Notes: generated by a model from the sequence alone, not told the origin. Counted from the first letter of the stretch, positions 33,994 through 47,448 are shown. The stretch is DNA of 64,000 nucleotides from Blakeslea trispora (GCA_025331445.1 JAIWNE010000047.1:168695-232694), one strand, 5' to 3'. A program made the numbers and translations.

Positions 33994-36655
33994 ATGTTTC
34001 ATAATTCTCAGAGTTTTTTTCTCAGCATTCCATTGAAACAGTCCAAAAAACTAGTTTGGACATCGTATTTGCTAGATTACATAAAGACTAGCTATGCAGA
34101 AGATCCAGCACAATATGAAGCAGACGCAAACTTACTGGACATGTTGAGAGATCATGCAATCAATCAGCCATTTGATACTCGTTTCGCAATTGAAGATTTG
34201 TTCATGTAAAGAAAACAAAGAAAAACGGATCATAAAAAAAGAAAGTTTTTGACTGTTGCTTTCTAGCTATCTTAGTCAACTTACTTTTTTAAGTTCTCGG
34301 TTTCCTTCAAATGTAAGTCTCATAGACGTATACATATATTTGAGGACATAGACAACAAGGAGAGAAAAAGAACCTTTTGCTAATCAATTAAAGATGGAAA
34401 TCGATTTCCAATGGTCATCTATTTTAAGCTCTCAAGAAACACCTGGTATGAGTAAATCCATCTATGTGTGAACAATATTAATTTGTAATGATACAATCAC
34501 AAAAAAAAAGAAGACATAAGGCACAACTTGAATTACGAGAAAGCATGTGTTCTTTATAGAATAGCTGCAGTTTATTGCATGTTGGGCTGTTCTCAAGGCC
34601 AAGTCTCAACTGAAGATATGCGAAAGTCATGTCAGTTCTTTCAGGTAAGAGAGAAAAAAAACTGCCAGGTGTAGGTGATCTGCCATGTTGAATACTCATA
34701 AACATATTATAGAGTGCTGCAGGCTGTCTCAAATACTTGTCTGAAGAAATTGTACCTGAACTTCGCGAAAATCCAGCTCCAGATTTTACTATCGTTACTA
34801 CCATCGAAGCTTTGGTTATGGCACAAGCCCATGAGTGTGTCTGGATCAAAGCAGTAATGGAACATATGAAACATGGAACAATAGCACGCCTAAGTCTCAA
34901 AGTCTCAGATCTTTATCACAGCTTTCTTAAAAACGCCTTAGATCTTCCAAAAGAATGGGTTTTGTATGCAGAAATCAAGTTCAACTATTTTAAAGCAGAA
35001 GCGCAGTATCACAAAGCAAATGAAGCTATATCATCTGGAAAATATGGTGAAGAAATTGCTAGACTTCGCATTGCCCAATCAGCTAACAATTTGGCTAGTC
35101 AGCTGATTCGAGATAACCCATCTCTAGTTCATCAAACCCTAATAGATCGAGTCGTATCACTTGAGCATTCTATCAAAAGAGATATAGCGCGGGCAGAGAG
35201 AGACAACGATTTTGTTTATATGGAACTAGTTCCTGAACCAAATCAACTAGCGCCTATTCTAAGATCAGATATGGTCAAACCTATTGTCCCTGTCTTTCTA
35301 TCGGATCCCCAATATTGGTTAACTTTGGATGAACGGCCCAACGATAAGATTTTTATTAAGAGACCATTGTTTGAAAAGCTACTTCCCTTTGCTGTTCATC
35401 AAGCTATTCAAACATGTAATCAAAGGACAGAGAGTCTTATTAGGATGGATATTTGTGGAAAGCTGCAAATTTTAAACAAAGATCGTCAACTGTAAGTTCT
35501 TGACTAATTTTTTTTTTTTGAAAAACTGTATTGATTAGTTTGAAGTTTGCTACAAAAATTGAATCTACCCTATGCAATTGATGTAATAGATACTATACCC
35601 TTGACACTAAAGGACTATTCAGAAGAGGTGCAACATGAAGGAGGCATACAATCACTTCAGGATATGCTCCAGCTAATCCAAAGCCTGTCCCAAAAAACAT
35701 CGCGTTTGGTTGATGAAGGGTTTAATGTACTTGAAGAGGAAAATGAACAGGATGTGGAAATGAGCAGGCATTTTGGAAAACGTAAGGTGATGTTTGACTC
35801 AGTAGAATAAGTGGCCTCATTGCTTTTGCTTTAGTATGGAATCGGTCAAGCTCTCGTTCATTGACTCAACAGTTACTATCAACAGGATCACAATATAATG
35901 ATACTGTTCAAGCAGCACAAAAAGCAGACAACATTGTGCAAGCTAAAGTAGATTCATGGAGCAAAGCAATTGCCATGTTATCAAGGCCTACAAATGAGAT
36001 TCAGCAGCACTTGCCCAACTTGAGCGAGAATGATTCGAGTTGCCAAGAGATCCACAAACTTCTTTTTGAAATAAGAGATGTTTTACACAATATTGATAAA
36101 CAAGTCTCACAACAAGATAAACTAGAGACAGAAGTGCTAGCAACGAAAAACAAGGATGTCTCCGCTACATTTATAAAGCGAGCCAGTGAAATAACAAAAG
36201 GGTTATTTGTTGTAAAACTTGAACCGGAGCTATTTGAGACAGAAATAAGGCAACATTTGGATAGCTACAAACCATATGAGGAGGCTATAGATCAGTTTGA
36301 GAAGACCCAGAACGATATGCTCCAGTCTTTGTCTAGACTATGTCATCAACTTACTTCTTTAACCATCGATATACCTATACTGAAGAAAAGAGAGAAAGCA
36401 ATTCATAATTTAGAGTCAGCCTTCGCAAAATTTAAGGAAATAAGAATAAATTTGGTGGAAGGCATCAAGGTAAAGCTAAGATGAATTGCTCTACAGTATT
36501 GATTTACATTGTACGAATAGTTTTACTCTCAATATATAGATACGCTTACTCAGTTTAGAGATGAATGCAACGAATTTGCGTTATCGAGAAAGCTTGAGTC
36601 AACGGAGCTAGCAAAAGGCATACCACCATCCCGTATGTTACTCTTGAAAAAATAA
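33994..36655 (+). CDS. BRO1-domain protein of the Rim20/PalA-ALIX family
   Basis: Eight exons (33994-34205, 34267-34312, 34394-34445, 34511-34644, 34713-35491, 35546-35781, 35835-36469, 36521-36655) join in frame to 742 codons. The BRO1 domain spans about 10-370: LSIPLKQSKKL, FDTRFAIEDLFIYLSQLTFL, NYEKACVLYRIAAVYCMLGC and AHECVWIKAVMEHMKHGTIA. The V-shaped ALIX domain follows (LNLPYAIDVIDTIPLT, EEVQHEGGIQSLQDML; later EGIKFYSQYIDTLTQFRDEC and SRKLESTELAKGI). Such proteins bind ESCRT-III Snf7 and, as Rim20/PalA, scaffold Rim13 processing of the PacC/Rim101 pH regulator. I favour Rim20/PalA over Bro1 because the long Pro-rich tail is absent, but this is inference. A GTATGT at the 3' end (36634) could be an additional donor that would extend the C-terminus. 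Confidence 0.8.
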
Positions 36656-38502
36656 AAAATGGGTTCTAAAATAAGACCAACACTTCAAATTTACTATGCT
36701 TTTCTGGTTCGTCCTTGCTTTTTTTTTTCTTCGTTTCTTTCTTTGAATTTTATGTCTTTTGCATTTTTACTTGTTGCTCAAAGCTATCCATCTTGACATA
36801 TAATACAATGAATCACAAAAATTAATACAGAAGATAAGGATCTTATAGAAATAAGTTTAGGGAAAGATAAGCCCTTAGTGAGAAATTAGCTTCCGCATAC
36901 AACGAAACACCTGCATGCTGTCGAACTTTCCTGGGAGTAGACCCCTATAGTGTGGCTCTTCATGACAGTTACAGAGTGTAGTTTTCTAGTCCATTATTAT
37001 CTTGGCTGGCTGTTTAGAAACAAATCACGTCCCTATCATTATGGCTTCCGTAACATGAGCAGAAAGCATACCTCTCCTTGCCTTTTTCTCCACCTATGGC
37101 TGTATGCATTCCCTCTTATTGAATATCTCCTCTTATTTTTTGAACAAACTCTCGCGGAAACACTCGACCTCTAATTGTGCACTTAATGATTTCTGTACTG
37201 CTCCTTATCAATAATATGCGCTTTAGTGGTGCATTTCCTCTAGCCATGTACCAATTATCTACCTCTTCATCATTCCTCAAATGGTTAGAAAATTCAATAG
37301 AAGCTCTTTTCTTCCTCTCTACAACTATATTCCTCGCCCATAAAGAAGCTTTCGGTTATCATTTTTCAATTTAATAACCTGATCTGACCTAGACAATTAA
37401 GATGACTGCTCATTGTGTGCAATTGGGTTCTACACATGCTCAATAAGAAATTCTCTTAAATAGAATAAAATGTATTTGAAGAAGTTGTTTAGCTCTATTA
37501 AAGTTTTTCAGAGAAGAATAATCAATCAAGACAAGAATCTCTTTCAGGGCCAGACCTTTGCTTGCAATCTTCTGTGTATATGGTAAGAACCATTGTCATT
37601 TCATCTTCCAAAACATTCCTTTCTCAACTATCACCATTTCTATCTTTGTGTTGCTTTAATCTATAAGTCCAACATTTGTCTTTTAAAATTTTTTAAATAA
37701 AAACGGATTTGTTTTCCTAAAAAATTTGACCCAAGTATCCCGCCATTCATTTTAAACCTTTCCTTTTAAGGCTAACAAACAAATCCAAAAGATCTATGGC
37801 GCCACTAAATGTTTGTTTATATTGAATTTCTTAAAGACTTCCTTAGATCAATCTGAATAAAGCAGATTGTAGTGATAGTTCTATCAGCTAGTAGGAAGAG
37901 CTAAAAGCAGAATAAAGTAATCTACCTTGAAAGAAAAGAAGACCCCTGATTTTGTTTAAGTATAGTTATTGATCAGCGATCGTGTGCAAATGCATCAACA
38001 TTCTGCAAACCAAGCAATTAGATTTGGCTTCTTATTTATAAACTGACAATTGCTGCCTGGAACAATTGATTGTTAGAGCGTTTTTTTTTTTGTATTTCTA
38101 TGAAAAAAGGCTTCAATCTACACATATAGAACATCCAAAACAATACTTTCACCTGTAATGTTATGCTAAAACCGACCTCATATAACCAAGATATAAAAAG
38201 GAGACACCACTTGATTAAATCTAAAAAAAAAGCAGAGGTAAAGATGTAAGAAACAGGTTTAGCATATTTTGACGTCTGTCAAATATAAAAATAAAGCTTA
38301 TCCGATAAGAAACTGTGTTTACCAAAAAGAAATGCATGCGAATCTCCGACTGAGCCGAATTTAGTTAGGCTAGTATCCTGATTCAATTTCTTTCCGCTAA
38401 GTTTGTTACCTTTTTTAGATTTTGAGACTTAAAAAATGACAGCTTTTTTTTTTAATATCAAGGATACAACACCTCTCTCTTCCCTAAAAACCTTCAATAG
38501 CA
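36656..38502. other. 1.8-kb intergenic, promoter of nitrate reductase
   Basis: No gene recognised; frames at 36950-37174 and 37177-37374 look random. The right part carries the GATA palindrome annotated separately and a pyrimidine-rich leader ending at 38502. Confidence 0.5.
38297..38309. promoter_or_regulatory. Palindromic GATA pair, candidate AreA/NIT2 site
   Basis: CTTATC-C-GATAAG: two HGATAR cores in inverted orientation one base apart, 194 bases before the nitrate reductase ATG. AreA/NIT2-type GATA factors activate nitrate genes through paired GATA elements in Aspergillus and Neurospora. CTCCGACTG at 38344 resembles, but does not match, the NirA site CTCCGHGG. Confidence 0.55.
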
Positions 38503-41349
38503 ATGGCACCCAACATTCAAGTGGTTCAGCAACAAATTGAGATACTTAGACTAAATGCGCCTAAAGGCAAGATCGATCCTATCGATGCTGCCACACCAGA
38601 TGCACATGTGCCTAGGGATTCTAGACTAATTAGGCTCACTGGAAAACATCCTTTGAATGCTGGTAAATTGAAGCAAAACGAAATCAGAATAGCACCTTTG
38701 TTTAAAATTTATTTGAACAGAACCTCCTGTAAAGCTATTATTGGAAAGCGGATTCATTACGCCCAACAGCCTACATGTTGTTCGAAATCATGGCCCTGTG
38801 CCTTTGAATGATAGTAGTACACATGTCATTACAATCAGTGGCCTAGTCAATCGACCTGTTACCATTACAATGAGACAACTGCTTGAGCTGCCTAGCTATA
38901 CATTACCAGTGACAATATGTTGTGCCGGTAATCGGCGTAAAGAGCAGAACATGATCAAGCCCAGTATTGGCTTTTCTTGGGGACCTGCAGGTAAGAAATA
39001 TTTTGTTTATATTCTCGTTATTTTAACATTCTTTTTCTTTTTAAACGAAAATTGATATTGATAGGTGTAGGTACTGCTTACTGGACTGGCGTCTTTCTAA
39101 GAGACGTGATCAACACATTTGCAGGAGGCTTGAAACCTGAAGCATTACATATATGTATGGAAGGAAATGATAACACAGCAAAAGTAATATCATCTATAGC
39201 TAGTTTTATAAAGATCTATCGGTTTTGACAAAAAAATACGAATTCTATAGGGCCCTTATGGTACTTCAATATCTGTTCAAAGAGCAATGTCTCCAGAATA
39301 CGATGTTATGTTAGCATACAAAATGAATGGGGAGCCCCTACCTTATGATCATGGATATCCTGTAAGAAGTATTGTTCCGGGGTGTATCGGAGGACGCAGT
39401 GTTAAATGGCTATCAAAAATTGTGGCAACTACCTACATTTCGCGGAATCCATTTCAGGATACTGACAATAAAGTATTCCCTCCTACAGTATTGAGCGCAG
39501 ACCAGGCTACTGCTGAGAATTGGTGGTCTAATCCTGACTATTCAGTATACGATCTAAATATAAACAGTGTCATTGCAGCCCCTTTCCATGGGACTAAAGT
39601 CTTGCTGGACGATCTGAACAAACTAGTCACACTAAAAGGATATGCTTATGGAGGGAGTAACCGAAAAGTCACACGATGTGAGCTTACTATAGACGATGGG
39701 AAAACTTGGAGACTTGCAACAATACATAGAGAGCTCAAAACCAAATCTGATGCTTTTGCCAATGAACACTTTGATTCCACCATGATACCAGGCAACACAT
39801 CTTACAGTGAAACTCGAAACTGGACTTGGGTTCATTGGTCTCTTGAGCTACCTGTGACCGACCTTTTGACGACAAAGGAGATCTGTCTTCGTTGCTGGAA
39901 TGATGCCAACAATTCTCAGCCAAAAGATATGACTTGGTCTCTTATGGGTATGCTCAACAACTGTTGGTACCGTGTCAAAGTACATCTGGTTCGTGAACCA
40001 TCTTTAGCTTTATTATTTCAACATCCCACAACTCTTCCTGGTGATAAAACACTCGAAAACATCAGTCTTCTTGGGTGGATGGAAGAAGAAAATGCTTCTA
40101 AACAGATTACAGAAAAAGACAAGAAAGCTCAAAGATCCGATGATGACTTGAAGCTTTTAAGCCTAGAAGAGGTTGCAAAACACAATACAGAAGACGACTG
40201 CTGGCTAATATACAACGAAAAAGTCTATGACTGTACTTCTTTCTTGACAAAGCATCCTGGTGGTTCCTCTAGTATTGTCCTTGCCGCAGGAACAGACTGT
40301 ACTGATGAGTTTGATGCCATCCATTCTCAAAAAGCAAAAGACATGTTTGAAGACTATCTTATTGGAAAAGTCAAAGCAACACCAGCAGTAGCGAAAGAAA
40401 CAAGTTCCCAAGAAAAAGAATTAGACGAATCTATTCCAAAGGACATAAGTGACACAGTAGCCTACTTTCAGCCAAAATTGTGGAAAAAACTAACATTAAC
40501 AAACAAAAAGCGTCTTTCGCCGACATTGTTCAAATTCATTTTCTCTATCCCTGAAGAACATCACGCAAGTAGTTATCTCTCCTTGCCTATTGGTATGCAT
40601 GTTTTCCTGAAGCTGAAAGAAGACATCGATGACTGCACCCCTAAGCCTAAAATGGTGATAAGAGCCTATACACCAAGCAAAGTCTCTGAGAAGACAATTG
40701 AATTTGTGATCAAAGTTTATTTTCCATACAACAGTGTACCTGGTGGTAGATTGACTACAGCGCTGAATTGTATCCGAGTCGGCGAATCAGTTGATTTCAA
40801 AGGTCCCATAGGAGAGTTTGAATATCATGGCAACGGAGAGCTCTCAATACATCAGAAGCACCGTCATGTCAAACAAATTGGTATGATTGCAGGTGGTACT
40901 GGAATCACTCCAATGTGGCAGATCATCCAAGCACTTGAGCAAGACCAAGATCGCCCTTTAGTGTCACTCATTTATTGCGCTCGATCAATAGAAGAAATAA
41001 TTTTTCACAGAGAATTGGATGATCTTCAATCAAAATATGGTTCAGATCAATTCCATGTAAGGTATGTGTACGATTGTAATAGAATCTGAGGCAATTGCTA
41101 ATTCAATTCATTGTTTCGTTTGATAGATATATTCTTAGCAATCCTCCAAAACAAGACAGCGCATGGAAAGGCGGTTCTGGCCGCTTTTGTATGAAGGAAT
41201 TGCAGGAGTTTTTGTTTCCGTTTGAAGAGACAAACAATAAGATAGTGCTCCTTTGTGGCCCAGAAGCCATGCAAGAGCTTTGTTGCAAGCCTCTGCTTAA
41301 AGAAGTCTTTGGCGAACAATTCTGTTCAGACAGTGTATTCACCTTTTGA
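38503..41349 (+). CDS. niaD: Assimilatory nitrate reductase, NAD(P)H (eukaryotic type)
   Basis: Five exons (38503-38662, 38721-38990, 39065-39183, 39251-41061, 41127-41349) give 860 codons, the usual fungal length. Domains in order: molybdopterin-binding sulfite-oxidase fold (about 60-330) with the Mo-ligating Cys in TICCAGNRRKEQN (about residue 120) and PGCIGGRSVKWL; dimerisation domain (about 330-450, WSLMGMLNNCWYRVKV); cytochrome b5 (about 485-557) with heme His in KHPGG (about 517) and a second His in DAIHSQKA; FAD domain (about 590-700) with RAYTPS and GGRLTTAL; NAD(P)H domain with GMIAGGTGITPMWQI, LLCGPEAMQ and the terminal Phe. It reduces nitrate to nitrite in the cytosol. All key residues are present, so the gene looks functional. 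No nitrite reductase or nitrate transporter is adjacent, unlike the clusters of many fungi. Confidence 0.96.
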
Positions 41350-43859
41350 TATACTTTTGTGCAATCATTTAATTTGCTGCTGCAATAAGCAAGCAAAGCT
41401 TGTTACTATGTTTTCTTGACTGATTAGAACAATAGATGCATATCAATAAAATATTTTTTTGTACAATAAATCGCACAGGCCTAACATATCATACCTTGTA
41501 CATCACTAGATAAGAAAACACTATTACCTAGAGACACTTATCTATATAATCTCATTGCATATAACTTTTTTTGTTTATTGAAAGCCCGTAGGTTTATAGG
41601 TTTGCAGATAAATTGAAAGAGTCTTTGAAGTTGCCAAGTTAGAAAACACAGATGAAAATCTTCAATTCAAGATACAAGGTGATGTTTATAGTCAATCGGT
41701 CAAAGCGTTCAGACTTTTTTGCTTTTGTTTGAGGTTGCAATCGTTAGCCTAAGTTGTACCTATGTATGTCATACAAAGAACCTTCCTCAGAATGCGGGTT
41801 TCACAATCGAAGATGTAGTTCTCATACAATAAACAACAGGTTTTTGCCTTGCCAGATATGAGTTCTATAAAACGCAGCCTTATATTGGCCTTCGACAGGT
41901 CGAACTGTGTCAAGAACGGTAAAAAGCCATCTAGGAGATGTTGAGCATTAAAGCGGTCTGATGCATAGATAGTGAAAAGCGCTTGTGTTTCTGATGTCTA
42001 TATGTATTTTAGAATGCTAACTTTCTTAAAAGGGGGCAGTACCAAGGGACTTGTATTTGTAGTTATAACTGGCACTTCTCATGACAAGAATGATGCGCAC
42101 TCTACTAATGATCAGTAGTACCAAATCTTTGCACTTGTCCTCTGTAAACTCAGATCTCTCCTTATTTTATACTTTCAAAGTTATCAAAATTTCAAATAAA
42201 CGCATAGAATATCACTGTTAGTTTTAAATGAAATGATGAACTCCAAAGCATATTCGAGGCAAAACGACATATTTTGAATTTTACTCTAAATATAGAGTTA
42301 CTGCTTCTCCTCGTGATATGTGTTTGTTTGGATGAAATCCAGCTATAAACTAGACAAATAGTGACTTACTTCTTTTAGTCTTCATAAGTTATACAAAAAG
42401 TCAAAGTGTTGCTTTGAAGACTACACATTGCAAACATGCGAATGTAATTTTTTTCTCTCACAGTAACTTCGCTCGGATAAACACATCAATGTATTTACTT
42501 TCATAAAGACGAGCACCATTTCTAAAAAAAAAAGATTCTTAATGTCGAATCTCGCAAGCACAACTGATAGATTATTATTGAAATAAAACTTTTAGCATAA
42601 GAATGTTTACATTAACATCATGTTGGTACATGCGATGACATAGTGTTGCAATTATTGAATTTGGTCAAACATATAAGGCAAAACCTAATTAGATCTTGGA
42701 GAGTATAGAGAGAGAAACAAGAAGTTTTGGATGTTACTGTCTTAGACGTTTTAAAAAAAATGTTTCCTGTGTACATTGCAGAGCGAAAGTAGACATATGC
42801 CAGAGATTTAATGCATGTATTTGCTTTTATATATATATATATGTGTGTGTGTGTCAAGCTTCATAGCAAATAGAAAGGCTTAGTTTCAAGCAACTTGGTT
42901 TCTACTGTCGGTTTTGTATCCCGTTTTTTGGGAAAGGAAGCAGACAAAAATGAAGCATGACAGATTAGCAATGCTAGTACTTGAAACATGCTCTGGTTTT
43001 AATTTTTTGCTTCATAGTGATATGTAGAGACTGATGGCTCTATGTTTACAGGTTCAGTGATTAGAATGGCTCTGAGAAGAAGATAGGCAGGCGTACGTAG
43101 ACAAATGATGATAGTTGAGAAGCTCGTTATATTTGTACTTATTCTGAATCATTTGTACACCATTCCAAGTGTCTGGATCGATCTGCGTTTGTTGAGCTTC
43201 TCATACGCTTTTCGTTAGACAGATGAAACTTAAAAACCAAGTAATCTAACAAGTTTTTTTTTTCTAAAAAAAAATTGGCTAGTCGAATTAAAGGGAGTTT
43301 GTTGATAAAAGCAAAATGAAATGGGAAACTCATTGTAAACAATCGTCTACTGCATATCGGCCTACCGATGACAGATGGTCATCACTATAACTCTTTATAC
43401 TCCTCCAGTAGTAAAAACTTGTATTTTCAGCTTCTAGTCAATCCAAGGTTACAACACTTGTATTCTTAGCGAAGTCTCGATAAAGGTTATGCTTTATTTG
43501 AGTACAAACGCAGCACAAACAAAACGACAATAGGGCTGGAATATCTATGGTCATGGCTTGTGTACCCATCGATTATTATCAAAAAGTATGGTTGATGTTA
43601 TTGGGATTAGATGTCCTTCTGTTTTGGTAACTCGGTTAGAGCTTCGCATCTACTATTATGGAAAGAATGATAGAGGGAGACAACCTTGGCATAAATAATT
43701 TGTGTCACAGTATGGGTTATCATTGTATCACTTTTAGCTATAGCTTAAGACAGTCAATTGTATATCATCACTCTACCGCATACATATAAATATAAGCCGT
43801 TCACTTATACAACGCTTCTTTTATTTTTATAATTGTTGTTTTGTATAAAGTCATAAAAA
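41350..43859. other. 2.5-kb intergenic, no gene seen
   Basis: AT-rich. No coding pattern was recognised on either strand. A TATATATATATATGTGTGTGTGTGT run lies at about 42830-42854. Confidence 0.5.
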
Positions 43860-45706
43860 ATGACGCACTTTAGGTGAGAACAAGAATTGCTTCATGTTTC
43901 TTCATTCTTACTAACTTTTTGTAGTGATTTTTCATACCTACGTACGTTATATATCAACATCCTGTTATACACTCAAGACTAATTTCACAATGTAGAAAGA
44001 GCAAACATCTATGTATATACTTTGTCATACTTACTTTACAGTATGTATCGAAACGACAAATTTGAATGTCTTCGTATCAGTCGGTTGTTGGATGGAGAAC
44101 TAAGAGGAATTATTACAATATTGTATATATCGATGATGCTTATACAGCTTTCATATGGTATGAGGTAGATTGTATGTTTATACTTGAGCTCTAATTGAAT
44201 TACGACATAGACATCACTTCGTCATGGATAAAGTACACAGAGAAGTTCTTTGTAATTCCCAATACGACAACTATCATCAGCAAACCGTTTGTAGCTTGGA
44301 CGCAAGATCATCAACATATTGCCGAGGTAAACCAAATCAGCATACTATTTTTCCAAGGAGTGCTGATAACAAATTTTTCTTGATAGGCTTTTAACTACGT
44401 CGAGTGTGTCAACTTTTCGTTACAAACGGGATCTTTTTTTCTTATGCAATGCTTCTGGAACTATTTGTCAAACTCTATAACCAAAAGATCTTTTATGGGC
44501 TCTAGCGAATTCAAATTTTATATTTTCTGGTAGATAGTTAATCAGAATCCACAAATAGAACATATCATTAATGTATATGTGCAATACTTAGGGGCTTAAT
44601 CAGTGCGGCCGTTTTTCCTGTGTTGCAATGGTACTTTAGGGATAATGCGCAACTGCGAGAGTCAGTCCCACAGTTTGTGTACGCAGTTCAAGGTAAGATT
44701 TGTAATTGAGCATGATGTTCTGTAAGTGTGCTAATATAAAAAAAAAAAGTTCTCATTACTGGATGTCTTGGTATAAGATCTCATTATCGCTTCCAAAGAC
44801 TATTGAGGTTGGCTCGCAATTCTCAGAAAAGCCCCCGCAATGTTACAGAGAAGCTATCGTATTTCAGGGACATGAATCTTCTTTTCACTGTTGTTCTCTT
44901 TCTTTATGGCTCAGGATTATTTATTATTTGTGCAGACGGATTTACAGAGAAGCTTGTTATCAACTCAAGTAAACTAGCTGCTGATCTTATGATCATGAAC
45001 ATCAACACTTGCTCAATCTTCCTCTGGCTGGTAGCTGTAAGTTCACTTTGTAAGATTGTTGTTAGTCAAACTAATGATTTCTAACAGATTTCCATCTTTC
45101 ACCCCAGAAGATCAACAGAAATCGGTGAAGAGATGAATGACAGCGCTGCAGAAAATCCATACAGCAGTTACGAAAAAAGTCAACAATCATCCAATACTAA
45201 CACTGCTTTAAGCAATAGATATGTTGGTATGTTATTGATACAAACAAAATTAGCTGAACATCTAACTAATTTTCTATATCTATGTACCAGGAAGCGATAG
45301 AATACCCGTATCCAGTATAGATTGCTCTATCGCGAGCAGAAGGGGATCTGCTTTAGCTAATGGAATAGTGAAGCCCATGTCTCCTGTTGACGTTGACCGT
45401 CCTATTATTGAGAGTGCTTCGGTGCTTGGTCAGGAACTTTCAGCACACAACTATTTCGCTGCAAACAAGACTGTGTCACATAATAATCAGCAAGGTGGTC
45501 TTGTTGCAATAAACATGAACGAAGCATTATACAACGGCCCTCGAGTTCATCGTAAGCTATCCCAAAAGCCACCAATGTATCCAGTCAATTCCCAATTAGA
45601 TGTTCCTCTGACGCCTCTTGGCAGCAACATGAGCATTCCGCCAAGAAAGCTGAGTACTGATCTGATTTATACTCATCCTGAACATTCTCATAGTTTTGGT
45701 CATTAA
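43860..45706 (+). CDS. Multi-pass membrane protein (possible seven-helix receptor-like), function unknown
   Basis: At least seven exons. A clear run begins at about 44041 (MYRNDKFECLRISRLLDGEL) and continues with exons about 44042-44158, 44211-44323, 44389-44532, 44592-44692, 44751-45039, 45088-45224 and 45292-45706. Hydrophobic spans are GIITILYISMMLIQLSY, CVNFSLQTGSFFLMQCFW, FWGLISAAVFPVLQWYF, FVYAVQVLITGCLGI, LLFTVVLFLYGSGLFIIC and LMIMNINTCSIFLWLVAISIF. That makes at least six, followed by a 190-residue Ser/Asn-rich cytosolic tail (SSNTNTALSNRY; SMDVDRP-like Pro patches). The proposed start is ATG ACG CAC TTT AG at 43860 with a GTGAGA donor; the first two exons are uncertain. Basic residues cluster between helices (RSHYRFQRLLRLARNSQKS). 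The layout is like fungal 7TM receptors, but no family motif was recognised. Confidence 0.7.
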
Positions 45707-45863
45707 TTAGCTCTTCTCAATGTATTACTATCTAAACAATCTTAATGTCCTAAATGAAATAAATCCCTGTATACACAAAGCGTATTGTTCTTCCCTTTAC
45801 TAACAGGTTCAATATGTTTACTTGTCTTTACTGTTTCTCTAGAGATAATGACAATGACAATAT

Positions 45864-47448
45864 CTAGTAAGGCGGATAACCACTAGGAGGGTGTCCCTGT
45901 TGGTAAGGTGGATAGGGTGAGTTTGAAGGCGGATATCCACTGCTGCTGGGGTTTGGTAAATATCCTCCTTGATGTGCTGCAAATGGAGTACCTAATGTGT
46001 CTGCATGGGGTGTGTAACCACCAGTAAATTGCTGTGGTTCGGGGAATCCACCATATTGCTGAGAAGGTGGATAAGGACTACTGTTGTTATAGATAGGAAA
46101 ACTGTTACGGTTGCCGGGTACATTATTATGGTGAGCATAACCTCCATTGTGAGATGGATATCCTGATAAATATGTAAGTTTAGTTCTCTCTTTTTATCTG
46201 TTACACCTTCGGCTGTTTGATCTAATCGTTACCTCCATAGCTAAGACGATGTCCATTTGCATTCTGTTGTGGATTGTAAGAAGAGGACAATAGAGGAGCA
46301 TGAGAGCTTGCTGGTGTAGATTCAGGATAGCCATGTCCCACATGAGGAGGTGGAGAAGTTGGTCTGTTTGACTGTACTGGCGATGGACCAGCATAAGAAG
46401 AAGGGTGACCACTGTTCAATGGCGAGGAGTATGCCTGTTGCTGCTGTTGAGGGTAGAGTTGTTGCGTTCCTGCTGACACAGATGGTGTAGGATTGGTAGG
46501 AGGATATGGTTGAGGGTTGACATATGCTGGTCGCTGCTGCTGTTGAGCAGGATAAGGGTTGTTTCCATGAAAGGCTGGTGTAGATTGAGACTCAATAGGT
46601 CTTACGGGACCTGTCGTGGGAGGGTATGGAGAGGAAGTAGGATAGGGTTGGATTTGTTGAGGGTGCATAGTGTTAGACTGTGGCACAGGAGGAGCATGGC
46701 TGTTTGATTGCCTGAAATGCTTACTCATGCCAAATCGTGTGGGTGTACGTTTGGGAGGTGGACGCTAAAGAGGCATCAATAAAACCCAGTTATTTTTTTT
46801 TTGTTTTTTTTTGCACTTACTGCAGCATAGAAAGTCAATTCCAAATAGATTTCGCCAGCAGGCTTTCCTCTGTACTGTAACTCAAACCAATCTATTTTAA
46901 ACCTTAGGATAAATACGACCGCAAATATTGTGTTCACATACCATCATCTTCACCATCAGCCAGTACCTTAGAAATATCCAATTCACATTCTGAAATCAAT
47001 TCTTGTCTCTTTCCGTCCTCATCATAGACTTGAACTACTACCTTGTCTTTCTTTTCGGGAATTGGTAGTGTAACCTAATTATTAAAGTGAGTAGATACGT
47101 TCGCTGTGTTTCAGTTAATTCTATTTTTTTTTTGTCATAGTACCTGATCATCCCAAACAGGATGTTGCCCGCCTCGAAGGTCTGTTTTTGTTCTTTCGAC
47201 TGTCTCTCCAATACGAAATATCACAAAAGGATCTTGCTTACCAACTATCTTTTCTATAAGGTTAAAATCAATGTAATATGTTTGTTTTAGTAAAGCATAT
47301 TATATACTCACTTCGCGCTCGGGTAAATATCGCTAAACAAAAGCAAGTTTATAGGCAAAGTTTAGTTTGAGCTCTTTTCACTATTGATATAACCTACAGC
47401 CTTGTAAGCAACTATAACTAGTTGACCAATGATTTTTGGGGTCGACAT
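45864..47448 (-). CDS. C2-domain cytokinesis protein, Inn1/Fic1-like
   Basis: Minus-strand gene starting MSTPKIIGQLVIVAYKA (47448-47398). An exon of only 21 bases (47332-47312, RYLPERE) follows, then IVGKQDPFVIFRIGETVERT, the rest of the C2 domain (GGQHPVWDDQ, VTLPIPEKKDKVVVQVYDED, WFELQYRGKPAGEIYLELTF), and a long Pro/Gln/Tyr/Gly-rich tail (RPPPKRTPTRFGM, PYPPSQQYGGFPEP, ending GYPPY). A C2 domain at the very N-terminus followed by a PxxP tail is the architecture of Inn1 and Fic1, which bind Hof1/Cdc15 SH3 domains at the actomyosin ring and promote septum ingression. The C2 Ca-binding Asp set is partly present (KQDP, DED), so lipid binding may be calcium-independent. The gene converges on the membrane-protein gene, 157 bases apart. 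Confidence 0.85.

Noticed and set aside
38344..38352. CTCCGACTG as a NirA site upstream of nitrate reductase
   Set aside because: Does not match CTCCGHGG; kept only as a comment.
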